A DNA stretch of 27,555 bases from Bacteroidales bacterium UBA7009 (GCA_002449665.1 DJXH01000039.1:1-27555), one strand, 5' to 3'; shown: positions 1 to 8,276, counted from the stretch's first letter. Notes: a model not told the origin generated them from the letters alone. Made by a program: numbers and translations.

Positions 1-771
1 ACGATCTGCAGTCGGCAAGAGTAACAACAGCTTTAACAACGCTGTCGCAGCCATTTACAGCGGCTCCATACAGAGTATCTGTTAGAGTGGTGTCCTTTGT
101 GATGATGAAGGTAGTGCAACCAAACAAGAACAAGTCATTCTTATTCAAAGTAACATTGACTGTTTCACCTTCAACAGGTTCGGTGCAGCCCGGAGCCGGA
201 GTAGCAAGAGTAACAACAACTTTAACAACGCTGTCACAGCCATTTACAGCGGCTCCATACAGAGTATCTGTTAGAGTGGTGTCCTTTGTGATGGTGAAGG
301 TAGTGCAACCAAACAAGAACAAGTCATTCTTATTCAAAGTAACATTGACTGTTTCACCTTCAACAGGTTCGATGCAGCCCGGAGCCGGAGTAGCAAGAGT
401 AACAACAGCTTTAACAACGCTGTCGCAGCCATTTACAGCGGCTCCATACAGAGTATCTGTTAGAGTGGTGTCCTTTGTGATAGTGTAGGTATTGCAACCA
501 AACAAGAATAAGTCATTCTTATTCAAAGTAACATTGACTGTTTCACCTTCAACAGGTTCGGTGCAGCCCGGAGCCGGAGCGGCAAGAGTAACAACAGCTT
601 TAACAACGCTGTCGCAGCCATTTACAGCGGCTCCATACAGAGTATCTGTTAGAGTGGTGTCCTTTGTGATAGTGTAGGTAGTGCAACCAAACAAGAACAA
701 GTCATTCTTATTCAAAGTAACATTGACTGTTTCACCTTCAACAGGTTCGGTGCAGCCCGGAGCCGGAGCGG
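1..771. repeat. 189-bp tandem repeat array, four near-identical copies
   Basis: The phrase TGTCCTTTGTGAT recurs at 91, 280, 469 and 658, exactly 189 bases (63 codons) apart. Copies differ by only a few substitutions, for example GTGTAGGTA against GTGAAGGTA and GGAGTAGC against GGAGCGGC. The array is in frame within the minus-strand secreted protein gene and runs off the left edge, so total copy number is unknown. Confidence 0.95.
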
Positions 772-1135
772 CTTTCATTGTGACGTTGACATTTACCGTG
801 CTGTCGCAGCCCGAAACATTGGTAAATGTCTCGGTGATAGTAGTGTCTTTAGTCGGAGTGTAAGTATTACATCCGTAGAGGAACGTTTCGCCTTCGTTCA
901 GAGTAACATTTACTTCTGACGAAGAAGGAGCACCGAAACGTATGTCCAGCGTTTTTGTTTCGCCGCCTACGTCAATGCCCGGATGGACTCCTGTGCCGGT
1001 AAACTGCTGACAGCCGAATAGGAAAGCATCAGCGCCGGTCCGGCATACCTGAACTTTCACTACATCCTCGGCGTGCAGCGACATCGTCGCAACAGCGGCT
1101 ACAAGAGTGAGTAAGGACTTAAAAGTAAATTTCAT
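1..1135 (-). CDS. Secreted protein with 63-residue Cys-containing repeats (3' end outside window)
   Basis: Reading leftward from ATG at 1135 the frame stays open to the window edge, so the C-terminus is missing. The first ~22 residues (MKFTFKSLLTLVAAVATMSLHA) form a clear Sec signal peptide. A unique region of about 75 residues follows, with two Cys, then repeats built on the pattern LFGCxTYTITKDTTLTDT, VNGCDSVVKxVVTL and PAPGCTEPVEGETVNVTLN. The first repeat unit (about 770-900) is diverged; the next four are nearly identical. Cys pairs recur once per unit and could form disulfides outside the cell. Repeats ending in GCDS-V-L are common in secreted Bacteroidota proteins, but I do not recognise a named family. 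A surface or adhesin-like role is inferred only from signal and repeats. The only matching promoter lies about 410 bases upstream. Confidence 0.85.
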   Translation of the reverse strand, partial: MKFTFKSLLTLVAAVATMSLHAEDVVKVQVCRTGADAFLFGCQQFTGTGVHPGIDVGGETKTLDIRFGAPSSSEVNVTLNEGETFLYGCNTYTPTKDTTITETFTNVSGCDSTVNVNVTMKAAPAPGCTEPVEGETVNVTLNKNDLFLFGCTTYTITKDTTLTDTLYGAAVNGCDSVVKAVVTLAAPAPGCTEPVEGETVNVTLNKNDLFLFGCNTYTITKDTTLTDTLYGAAVNGCDSVVKAVVTLATPAPGCIEPVEGETVNVTLNKNDLFLFGCTTFTITKDTTLTDTLYGAAVNGCDSVVKVVVTLATPAPGCTEPVEGETVNVTLNKNDLFLFGCTTFIITKDTTLTDTLYGAAVNGCDSVVKAVVTLADCRS

Positions 1136-1554
1136 TTATGTTTTAATTTTTTGATTATTATTTCAAAATCGTAAAAATCGCGAATATTCTCAACAATAAC
1201 GCTACCTCCTCTGTTTTGAGCGGTATGTTTGCAAAAGTCCTCTGTGTTTGTGTTAGTTTTTTGAGCGGCTTTTGCCTATGTTTGCTTATTTTTCGATTCG
1301 GTAGTTTGTCCGCAGCCGCTATCGCTGACTAAACGAACTGATTTATTTGCTTTTTATTATGTATGTTTTAACTTTATTATTTAAGGTTAAACAATTTATT
1401 ATTTTTATTTTACTTAAATGTTTTACTCAAATCAGCCGGATTATTTTTTACAATCCCAAACATCTGTTGACTATTTGTATATAACGTACTAACAAAGAGT
1501 GATATAAATTTACATCACACCCTCTTTGACAGGTACGCATAAACTAACACGCTG
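1136..1554 (-). other. Long AT-rich leader or intergenic region
   Basis: About 420 bases without a convincing ORF or second promoter match. It is AT-rich with short poly-A/T runs. Near 1496-1528 there is an imperfect inverted repeat (AAAGAGTGAT against ATCACACCCTCTTT). If the promoter at 1555 is used, this whole stretch is 5' untranslated RNA of the repeat protein gene. I recognise no riboswitch in it. Confidence 0.4.
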
Positions 1555-1586
1555 CAAAGGTACGGCAAATATTAAAATTGTGCAAG
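1555..1586 (-). promoter_or_regulatory. Bacteroidota-type promoter for the leftmost gene
   Basis: On the minus strand the -7 box TACCTTTG (1555-1562) is preceded, after a 20-base spacer, by CTTG (1583-1586) as the -33 element. It points to the secreted repeat gene starting at 1135. Confidence 0.6.
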
Positions 1587-1642
1587 AATTTAAGCAATTT
1601 TACTCGATATTTTATCAAACATTTTTAATAGAGCACAAAAAT

Positions 1643-1673
1643 GAGGGTGTGCCAAAACCATTGACACACCCTC
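1643..1673 (-). terminator. Rho-independent terminator after the 1300-residue protein gene
   Basis: The perfect 9-bp stem GAGGGTGTG (1643-1651) / CACACCCTC (1665-1673) has a 13-base loop. On the minus strand it is followed by ATTTTTGTG. It lies about 30 bases after the stop of the gene at 1705-5607. Confidence 0.8.
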
Positions 1674-1704
1674 GCGTATTGACTATTACACGTGCTGTTT
1701 TCTG

Positions 1705-4700
1705 TTATTTCACTTTAAGAGTCTTCTTGCCGTTGGTGATAACTATGCCTTTATAGTCGCTATCAACAGGCTGACCCAAGATATTGTAAGACTTGCTTTG
1801 TGTGCCGTCCTTTTCGAGTTCGCTTAGGTCAGTGGTAGTACCTTTGGTGTGCTCTTCAAATACTGCAGTATAAGATGCAATACCGGTGGCGGGTTGCAGT
1901 TCGGGTGTCCAGCCTATGAAGGTATAGTCGTAATCCTCGGTAGATTCGCGTGTAGGTGTTTCGCCTTCATATACGGGTATTTCGCCATAGTGTGTCTTGG
2001 ACGTACCGAGCAGTGTGTCGTTGTAGTTGTAGAATGAGATGGTGAAGAACAGTGTAGATACCGGTACACCCTCAAACCTTGCCGTGTAGTCGTTGTCGCC
2101 TGTAACGGCTTTTATGGTCGGTGTCCAGCCTACGAAGACGTAGTAGTTCTCGCTGTCCGTTTCTCTTTCAGGTGTTGTGCCTGTGTATGCAGGCATCTCG
2201 CCGAGACTCATCTGTGTGTTTTGCAGTTCTGTGCCGTCATAGTTGAGGAAACGGATGGTGTAGGTTATAGCGGCTATGTCGTATTCCGCTACATAGTCTG
2301 CCGCACCTGTTACCGCTGTTATCTCCGGTGTCCAGCCTTTGAAAGTATAGGTATTGTCTTCCGTTGCATCTCGCTTTGGTGTTTCGCCGATGTATTCCGG
2401 CATTTCGCCGTAAGTCATTTCTGTGTTTTGCAGTTCTGTGCCGTCGTAGTTGAGGAAGCGGATGGTGTAAGTGATAGCGGTGCTGTCGAAGTCTGCTACA
2501 TAGTCAGCGGCAGTGCTTACAAGCGTAATAGCCGGTTCCCAGCCCTTGAAGGTGTAAGTGTAGTATTCGTTTGCTGCTTTTTCGGGTGTTGTGCCTGTGT
2601 ATTCCGGCATTTCGCCGTATCTCATTTCTGTGTTTTGCAGTTCGGTGCCGTCATAGTTGAGGAAGCGGACGGTATGAGTGATAGCGGTGCTGTCGAAGGT
2701 TGCTGTATAGTCAGCGGCAATGCTAACAAGTTCGATGGCAGGCTCCCAACCTTTGAAAGTATAGGTGTAGTAATCGTTTGCATCGCGTGTAGGTGTTGTG
2801 CCTGTGTATTCCGGCATTTCGCCGTAAGTCATTTCGGTGTTTTGCAGTTCTGTGCCGTCGTAGTTGAGGAAGCGGATGGTGTAAGTGATAGCGGTGCTGT
2901 CGAAGGTTGCTGTATAGTCAGCGGCAGTGTTTACAAGTTCAATGGCAGGCTCCCAGCCTTTGAAGGAGTAGGTGTAGTAATCGTTTGCCTCGCGTGTAGG
3001 TGTTGTGCCTGTGTATTCCGGCATTTTGCCGTAAGTCATTTCGGTGTTTTGCAGTTCTGTGCCGTTATAGTTGAGGAAGCGGATGGTGTGTGTGATAGCG
3101 GTGCTGTCGTAGTCTGCTACATAGTCTGTCGCTTCTGTTACTGCTGCTATTTCAGGTTTCCAGCCTTTGAAGGTGTAGGTGTAGTACTCTGTTGTCTCGC
3201 GTGTCAGAGTCTTGCCTTTGTATTCCGGCATTTCGTCGTTTTGCATAGTCTCTTGTTGCAGCACGGTGCCGTTGTAGTCAAGGAAGCGGATAAGGTAGAA
3301 ACGCGGGTCGCAAGTATAGTGGTAGCGGTTGAGCGAGTAGGTTTGTACAACGCCGTCCGTATATGTTGCTGCCAGTTCGGTGCGCAACTTGCTGTCTGCT
3401 GCGTCATACTCTTTTTCGCTGCGGGTTTTATATACCCACTGCTCGTTAAGCCACTGATATTCATTGGTGAGTGTCTCTTGTCCTTTTGCGTTGAACTCAT
3501 ACAGGTTGCGGGTGTCGTTGCCCCATTCGCCCTTGCCGAAACGCTCTAATATACGTTCAGTGATACGTTTTTGTGCATCGTATGTGTATGTGGTGCGGAA
3601 TAGTCCGACCCAGTTTCCTTCTGTCCAAGTGTAGGTAATGTCTTGTGTCTGCAGGTCAGATTCGTTATAAGTGCGTTCTGTGCGGAATGAGCCTACCCAT
3701 TCTGTGCCGGAGCCGGTGTACATCATAGAGAGAATCTCGTGTCCTTTGCTGTCGTAGTCGTATTCATATTTGTATGTCGGGTACCACTGGTCGTTGTTGT
3801 AGTTATGACGTTGCTCGAGTGTCTTTCGGCCGTTTGCGTCATATACCCATTCCACTTTGTAGTCGGGAATCCAGTCGGTAGTGCCGAATTTATATGCGGC
3901 GCGGTAAATCATCGTACCGGCTTCGTTGTATGTCCATTCGTCCTTGGTATTGCCCTTCCATACGGAGTCGGCTGCGCAGGTATAGGTGGCATCGAGTGTA
4001 GTACGTCCGGCTTCGTCATACTCAAAGTCCTCGCGTTTCATTGATGTCATCACCCATTTGCCGTCTGTCCAAGAGGCTGTGTGTGTGAGAATTGCCACTC
4101 CCTTTGTGTTGTACGTATAGAGTGTGCGGGTTGCGTTCTGCCAGTCGGTGCCGTTCCAAGTGAAAGTGTAATCGGCTTCTTTTTTTCCGGCGGCGTTGTA
4201 TTCGTAGGTCTTGCGTGTGGCGTTTATCCACTCAGTGCCGTTCCAAGTGGCAGTATATTCTTCTGTTGTAAGGCTGCCGGAGTAAGAATAGCCGGTGAGG
4301 GTGTTGTTTACCCATTCGCCGTCTTGCCATTTATGTGCTATGACGGTCTCTTTCTTTCCTGCTGCGTTGTATGTGGTAGAGGTGCGTGATGTGCCGTTCC
4401 AAGCCTCGTTTTTCCAACTGTATGATGCTTTGTTTATTTCGCGGTTCTTGCTGTCGTATTCTGTTTCGGTCTTGGTGTTGTATATCCACGCGCCGTTAGT
4501 CCATTTGTATTTGAGTGTGAGTGTCGTTTTGCCTGCTGCGTTGTATTCATTTTCTGTCTTTGCCGAGCCTTTCCACGTGGCGTTCTTTGCATCCCAAGTA
4601 TATTGTTCGTCAAGCAGTTTTTTCTTTGCGCTGTTGTAGGAGTATATTTTGAGATAGTTGCCCGTCCAAGTGTCTGTAGTGGGGTCGTAGGCTGTGTAGT

Positions 4701-5607
4701 AGGAGTCAAGTGTCTGATTTCCTGCCTCGTCAAAAGCATATTCGTATTTTTTTGTCGGAACCCATGTCTCTGTCGCTTTGTCCCAAGTGCTTGTTAGGGC
4801 GAGCAGGTTGTGTCCGGCTTCATCGTAAGTGTATTCCGATTTTGTGGAGCCTACCCATGCGCCCAAGGTGGTATCGTAGGTATATTCCACTGTCTCAAGT
4901 TGTTTGCCTGCTTCGTTGTAGGTGTATGTGATGCGTGTTTTGCCTTGCCAGTCGCCGTCAGCCCAAGTATATACTACCCATTCGGTATATTTTCCTGCGG
5001 CGTTGAAGGTGTATTCGTTTTTTGTTACGCCTTTCCAGTCGTTGGCGGCTGCATCCCATGTCCAACTCATATCAACGGTTTTTCTGCCGCTCTCGTCGTA
5101 TTTAGACTCTGTTTTGCTTTTGCCTTTCCAGTCGTTGGTACTCTCGTTCCAGTCCCAAGTGGCGTTGTAGGTAATGCGTCCGGCGGCATCATACTGTGTC
5201 TCGGTCTTGCTGACGCCTTTCTTAACGCCGTCCGTTATCTGCCACATCGCTGTTTCGGTTGTGCGGCCGTTGTTGTCGTAGGTGTAGAGGGTGAGCGAAC
5301 TGAGTTTGCCTTCTTCGTCATAGCCCTTGATACTGTCTATGGGGCAGTCGGCTGCAGCCTGTGCTTCTTTTCTCGGTGCTACGGCAGCCACCGGCTCTTG
5401 TCCTTCTGCGGGAGGTATGGGCAGTGCAAAGGGGAGAACATCTACTTGTGTTAAATCAAAAGCAACAGATACGGTGTCATCTATAGATGTAACAGTATCT
5501 GTTGCTAATCCGAAGAAATTTTGATTACGGTATTCATAATCAAAATTTTGTGCCCAAAGTGATGCAGAGAGCATCAGGGCTGAAAAGAGAATAGGAAATT
5601 TTTTCAT
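1705..5607 (-). CDS. Large secreted protein: YD/RHS-like repeats plus InlB B-type repeats
   Basis: 1300 residues. Residues 1-19 (MKKFPILFSALMLSASLWA) are a signal peptide. Residues ~90-770 hold about twenty repeats of ~35 residues on the pattern Y-[DN]-x-A-G-[RK], then a Trp-rich strand, as in YD/RHS-type repeats. Residues ~775-1256 hold seven ~69-residue units of the form YTIRFLNYDGTELQNTEM, PEYTGTTP, YYTYTFKGWEPAI, DYTATFDS. These match the InlB B-repeat / Listeria-Bacteroides repeat type (beta-grasp, extracellular). The last ~25 residues (YNILGQPV ... GIVITNGKKTLKVK) resemble a short T9SS sorting signal. No catalytic domain is visible, and no RHS core/toxin junction. It is flanked by its own promoter (5636) and terminator (1643), so it is probably monocistronic. 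A surface-exposed binding role is inferred. Confidence 0.9.
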   Translation of the reverse strand: MKKFPILFSALMLSASLWAQNFDYEYRNQNFFGLATDTVTSIDDTVSVAFDLTQVDVLPFALPIPPAEGQEPVAAVAPRKEAQAAADCPIDSIKGYDEEGKLSSLTLYTYDNNGRTTETAMWQITDGVKKGVSKTETQYDAAGRITYNATWDWNESTNDWKGKSKTESKYDESGRKTVDMSWTWDAAANDWKGVTKNEYTFNAAGKYTEWVVYTWADGDWQGKTRITYTYNEAGKQLETVEYTYDTTLGAWVGSTKSEYTYDEAGHNLLALTSTWDKATETWVPTKKYEYAFDEAGNQTLDSYYTAYDPTTDTWTGNYLKIYSYNSAKKKLLDEQYTWDAKNATWKGSAKTENEYNAAGKTTLTLKYKWTNGAWIYNTKTETEYDSKNREINKASYSWKNEAWNGTSRTSTTYNAAGKKETVIAHKWQDGEWVNNTLTGYSYSGSLTTEEYTATWNGTEWINATRKTYEYNAAGKKEADYTFTWNGTDWQNATRTLYTYNTKGVAILTHTASWTDGKWVMTSMKREDFEYDEAGRTTLDATYTCAADSVWKGNTKDEWTYNEAGTMIYRAAYKFGTTDWIPDYKVEWVYDANGRKTLEQRHNYNNDQWYPTYKYEYDYDSKGHEILSMMYTGSGTEWVGSFRTERTYNESDLQTQDITYTWTEGNWVGLFRTTYTYDAQKRITERILERFGKGEWGNDTRNLYEFNAKGQETLTNEYQWLNEQWVYKTRSEKEYDAADSKLRTELAATYTDGVVQTYSLNRYHYTCDPRFYLIRFLDYNGTVLQQETMQNDEMPEYKGKTLTRETTEYYTYTFKGWKPEIAAVTEATDYVADYDSTAITHTIRFLNYNGTELQNTEMTYGKMPEYTGTTPTREANDYYTYSFKGWEPAIELVNTAADYTATFDSTAITYTIRFLNYDGTELQNTEMTYGEMPEYTGTTPTRDANDYYTYTFKGWEPAIELVSIAADYTATFDSTAITHTVRFLNYDGTELQNTEMRYGEMPEYTGTTPEKAANEYYTYTFKGWEPAITLVSTAADYVADFDSTAITYTIRFLNYDGTELQNTEMTYGEMPEYIGETPKRDATEDNTYTFKGWTPEITAVTGAADYVAEYDIAAITYTIRFLNYDGTELQNTQMSLGEMPAYTGTTPERETDSENYYVFVGWTPTIKAVTGDNDYTARFEGVPVSTLFFTISFYNYNDTLLGTSKTHYGEIPVYEGETPTRESTEDYDYTFIGWTPELQPATGIASYTAVFEEHTKGTTTDLSELEKDGTQSKSYNILGQPVDSDYKGIVITNGKKTLKVK
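1840..3285 (-). repeat. Seven in-frame 207-bp repeats (InlB B-type)
   Basis: The GTGTTTTGCAGTTC region recurs at about 2214, 2421, 2628, 2835 and 3042, exactly 207 bases (69 codons) apart. The two end units are more diverged. The central copies are the most alike at DNA level, as expected of recent expansion from the middle. Confidence 0.9.
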
Positions 5608-5635
5608 ACTTTTTTACGCATAATTTTTCACGTTG

Positions 5636-5667
5636 CAAAGGTACGGCATATTTTGCAGACTAACAAA
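5636..5667 (-). promoter_or_regulatory. Bacteroidota-type promoter for the 1300-residue protein gene
   Basis: Minus-strand TACCTTTG (5636-5643) with TTTG at 5664-5667 and a 20-base spacer. Predicted transcription start is ~22 bases before the ATG at 5607. Confidence 0.8.
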
Positions 5668-5774
5668 ATTTTAGCGTATAATTTTTCTTTTCCTGCTTAT
5701 TTAATGGTTGTTATGTATAGAGCAATAAAGTTGCGCCAATAAAGTTGGCGTGTATGAGATATTTTTTCTCTTTT

Positions 5775-5860
5775 ACTCCGAATTTGTTACATCTTTTTCT
5801 TAAAAATACCCCGAATCCTTTACGTCTTTTTTCAAAAAACACTCCGAATTTGTTACAACT
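5775..5860 (+). repeat. Three direct repeats, 33-bp period, upstream of an ATPase gene
   Basis: Units start at 5775 (ACTCCGAATTTGTTACATC), 5808 (ACCCCGAATCCTTTACGTC) and 5841 (ACTCCGAATTTGTTACAAC), each 33 bases apart; the first two are followed by T-rich then A-rich stretches. They end 2 bases before the -33 box of the promoter at 5863, a position that suggests regulator binding. Function is unknown. Confidence 0.75.
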
Positions 5861-5862
5861 AT

Positions 5863-5893
5863 TTTGTTATATCGCAAATTATCAGTACCTTTG
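5863..5893 (+). promoter_or_regulatory. Promoter for the AAA ATPase/DUF4143 gene
   Basis: TTTG (5863-5866), 19-base spacer, TACCTTTG (5886-5893). The ATG at 5918 follows about 18 bases after the predicted start point. Confidence 0.8.
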
Positions 5894-5917
5894 CGGCGGA
5901 TAATAAAAAAGTAACTT

Positions 5918-7249
5918 ATGTTTCAGCGAAATGCACTTACTTTTTTGCGTCAATGGCGCAGGAAAACCAATCGAAAACCTCTAATTTTGAGAGGAGCAAG
6001 GCAGGTCGGCAAGACGACTGTAATAGATGTTTTTGCCAAAGAATACAAGAATTTTATATATCTCAATCTTGAAAAAGAGAGTTATAGAAGATTATTTGAT
6101 GTCTCGCTTGATATATCCAAGACTGTGGAGAACATATCATATTTCACTCACATTCCTCTTAATGCTGATACTTTGCTTTTTATTGATGAAATTCAAAATT
6201 CGGCTACTGCTGTACAGTCGTTGAGGTATTTTTATGAATCATATCCTCAGATAAGTGTTGTTGCAGCCGGTTCGTTGCTTGAGAATTATGCCGGCAAGAC
6301 ATTTTCGTTTCCTGTGGGCAGGGTGGAGTTTTATGCTATGCACCCATGTACTTTCTATGAGTATATGTCGGCTTTAGGTCTTGATCAGGATTTGCAGATA
6401 TTGCTTGACGGAAAAGGTCAGTTTATACATGAGCGGCTTATGAATGAATTTCGGCGATATACACTTATAGGCGGAATGCCGGAGGCAGTACAGACGTATA
6501 TTGACACACGTGATTTACGTTCGGTGGAGCCGGTGTATAATTCGCTTCTTGTTTCTTATCAGGATGATGTTGAAAAATACGCAATGAGCAGTCAGCAAGC
6601 TGCTGTCATTTGTCATATATTACAATATGGTTGGCAGCAGGCTGCAGAGATTATTACATACGACAGATTTGCAGGTTCAAATTATAAGAGCCGTGAGGTG
6701 AGTGAGGCGTTTTTGACATTGCAAAAATCTATGTTGCTTGAAACGGTGTTTCCTACGTCGTCTGTCAGTATGCCTGTTTTGCCTATGATGTCTCACCATC
6801 CCAAACTTTTGTGGCTTGATACGGGACTTGTAAACTATCGAGCCGGAGTTAGAGACGATTTGTTTTCTGTTGCGGACTTGCAAGATGTGTATAGAGGGAG
6901 GGTGGCTGAGCATATTGTTGGTCAAGAGTTGCTCGGACAAACAGAGAATGTAGATGCTAAGCGAGCTTTTTGGCAAAAAAACAGCAAGTCTGAAGCGGAG
7001 GTGGATTACATATGTATTTATGGTAGTCGTATTATTCCTATTGAAGTGAAATCCGGCAACAATGCACGCCTTAAGTCGTTACAGCAATTTATGTCTCTGT
7101 CGGATACAGATTTGGCTATACGTGTATGGAGCAAGCCATTTGAGATTAACGAAATAGTTAATCCTATAAATAGTAAGATTTTTCGCCTTGTCAACTTGCC
7201 GTTCTATATGGTAGGAATGATTAACGATATACTTCGGCAAATGTTATAA
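5918..7249 (+). CDS. AAA family ATPase with C-terminal DUF4143
   Basis: 443 residues, the usual size for the AAA_14 + DUF4143 family. Walker A is GARQVGKT (26-33), Walker B LLFIDEIQ (86-93), and AAGSLLE (116-122) sits in the usual sensor region. The C-terminus carries EAEVDYIC followed by IIPIEVKSGNNARL, a spacing reminiscent of a PD-(D/E)xK nuclease fold, as noted for DUF4143 proteins. Such proteins are abundant in Bacteroidales, but their cellular role is not established. The gene has its own promoter with three upstream repeats and converges on the secreted protein gene at 7411. It forms the left outer flank of the mirrored locus. The family call is firm; the function is open. Confidence 0.92.
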   Translation: MFQRNALTFLRQWRRKTNRKPLILRGARQVGKTTVIDVFAKEYKNFIYLNLEKESYRRLFDVSLDISKTVENISYFTHIPLNADTLLFIDEIQNSATAVQSLRYFYESYPQISVVAAGSLLENYAGKTFSFPVGRVEFYAMHPCTFYEYMSALGLDQDLQILLDGKGQFIHERLMNEFRRYTLIGGMPEAVQTYIDTRDLRSVEPVYNSLLVSYQDDVEKYAMSSQQAAVICHILQYGWQQAAEIITYDRFAGSNYKSREVSEAFLTLQKSMLLETVFPTSSVSMPVLPMMSHHPKLLWLDTGLVNYRAGVRDDLFSVADLQDVYRGRVAEHIVGQELLGQTENVDAKRAFWQKNSKSEAEVDYICIYGSRIIPIEVKSGNNARLKSLQQFMSLSDTDLAIRVWSKPFEINEIVNPINSKIFRLVNLPFYMVGMINDILRQML

Positions 7250-7315
7250 GTCGCCTTTTACAGCAAAAAACCTATTGATTTGCGTATATAAAACAAAACC
7301 AGCACTTTATATAAA

Positions 7316-7353
7316 ACAAAAATAGGGAGGATGTGCATCCTCCCTATTTTTGT
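7316..7353. terminator. Bidirectional rho-independent terminator
   Basis: A 17-bp perfect stem, ACAAAAATAGGGAGGAT (7316-7332) / ATCCTCCCTATTTTTGT (7337-7353), with a 4-base loop and A/T runs on both sides. It lies between two converging genes and can serve both. Confidence 0.92.
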
Positions 7354-7410
7354 GAATGGTATTATCCTTATAGTTTGAATAATACTCTTGCTATTGGATT
7401 ATCAAGAGAC

Positions 7411-8082
7411 TTACTTTTTGATGATGTAATCTTGACCATTCCACTTCACCATGAAGTACTCTGCTGTTTGCGCAGCGAGAGCGATATTGAGGTCTATCTC
7501 TTGATAATCAGAGGTGATCTTCTCTGTGTAGATACTTGTCAGACCATCTTGTGAGAGTATCTCAACGGTTTGATCTGTAGAGCCATAGATTTCGAGTTTG
7601 CCATAGCGGTGGCAGATATTCCGCTCAACAGGAGTAGCGGCATCTGCAACTTGGAAAGAGGTAATAGTCTCGGCAGTAACATTAGCCAGCCGAATAATAG
7701 TACCATCTGTCATAGGATAGGTAGCACCGGTAACATTATCTTTGAAGATAAGTACTTCACCTTCTTGATCAGTAACAGTCAGAGTGTAGTCTGTAACACC
7801 TTCTTTGGGCATGATACCAAAGGCTATACCTGTCAGGTCGTTGGCTGCGTACAATTCGTACTTCTTGTCATTAGCAGAAACATAGATAGCAATAGCGCGG
7901 TTCTCCATATACATCTCAGCGCAATACTTGCTAATATCTGTTTGGTCGGACTGTGCGATAACTATTTCGCAAGCATCGCCATCTGTATCGGTAAGAGTAA
8001 GAGTGGCTTTGGCTGTATAGTCAATAGCGAAAGCATTGAAGGTTGCTGCTAATACGAGCAGTGATAAAAATATCTTTTTCAT
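7411..8082 (-). CDS. Small secreted protein resembling the C-terminal module of its large neighbour
   Basis: 223 residues. MKKIFLSLLVLAATFNAFA is a signal peptide. The body (CEIVIAQSD ... YMENRAIAIYVSAND ... ELYAANDLTGIAFGI ... YTLTVTD) follows the same motif order as residues ~840-965 of the 1013-residue neighbour and as the protein at 16311. The C-terminal part (NICHRYGKLEIY ... VKWNGQDYIIKK) closely matches the end of the 16311 protein (TICHRNDQLEVY ... VKWNGKDLIIQK) and may be a T9SS-type sorting or anchoring signal. It is the last gene of the left cassette and is followed by the bidirectional terminator. I know no catalytic function for it. Cell-surface location is inferred. Confidence 0.88.
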   Translation of the reverse strand: MKKIFLSLLVLAATFNAFAIDYTAKATLTLTDTDGDACEIVIAQSDQTDISKYCAEMYMENRAIAIYVSANDKKYELYAANDLTGIAFGIMPKEGVTDYTLTVTDQEGEVLIFKDNVTGATYPMTDGTIIRLANVTAETITSFQVADAATPVERNICHRYGKLEIYGSTDQTVEILSQDGLTSIYTEKITSDYQEIDLNIALAAQTAEYFMVKWNGQDYIIKK

Positions 8083-8110
8083 TGTTTAGAAATTTATTAA
8101 ATTCTTGTTT

Positions 8111-8266
8111 TTAGTTTGCTAAAGGTAACTTTGTACGCGAGGGTGCAAATAAATCACCTGATCCACCTGTACCGGGTTGAGAAGCCGTTTGGCTTACAAG
8201 CATAATTGTTTGCATCAATTCAGCCTCGCTTATCGCTGTTAGTGGCGAAATAAAGTTGCGTTTCAT
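8111..8266 (-). CDS. 51-residue peptide gene between two secreted protein genes
   Basis: ATG at 8266, TAA at 8111-8113. The peptide begins MKRNFISPLTAISEAELMQT, continues IMLVSQTASQPGTGG, and ends in a polar SGDLFAPSRTKLPLAN. It starts 10 bases after the stop of the 1013-residue gene and ends 28 bases before the ATG of the 223-residue gene, so it fits into one operon. A peptide of like size and plan (MK-x-n-P, hydrophobic middle, Gly-rich stretch, D-x-AP-x-R) lies at the same position in the right cassette (16125-16268). From memory, short MKKxYxxP peptides are frequent in Bacteroidales; this is unverified. It is not a standard signal peptide. Positional conservation is the main support. Confidence 0.6.
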   Translation of the reverse strand: MKRNFISPLTAISEAELMQTIMLVSQTASQPGTGGSGDLFAPSRTKLPLAN

Positions 8267-8276
8267 TACTTAATTA

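Noticed and set aside
1..771. Regularly spaced repeats as a CRISPR array
   Set aside because: The whole 189-bp unit repeats, with no unique spacers, and it is in frame within a coding sequence.
87..863. Plus-strand frames made of repeated VSPSTGS/AAPYRVSV units
   Set aside because: They are antisense shadows of the 63-residue repeats of the minus-strand secreted protein, which has a signal peptide and the better frame.
2221..3549. Plus-strand 442-codon open frame with repeats
   Set aside because: It is the complement of the InlB-type repeat region of the 1300-residue protein; its repeats mirror those units and it has no start signal of its own.
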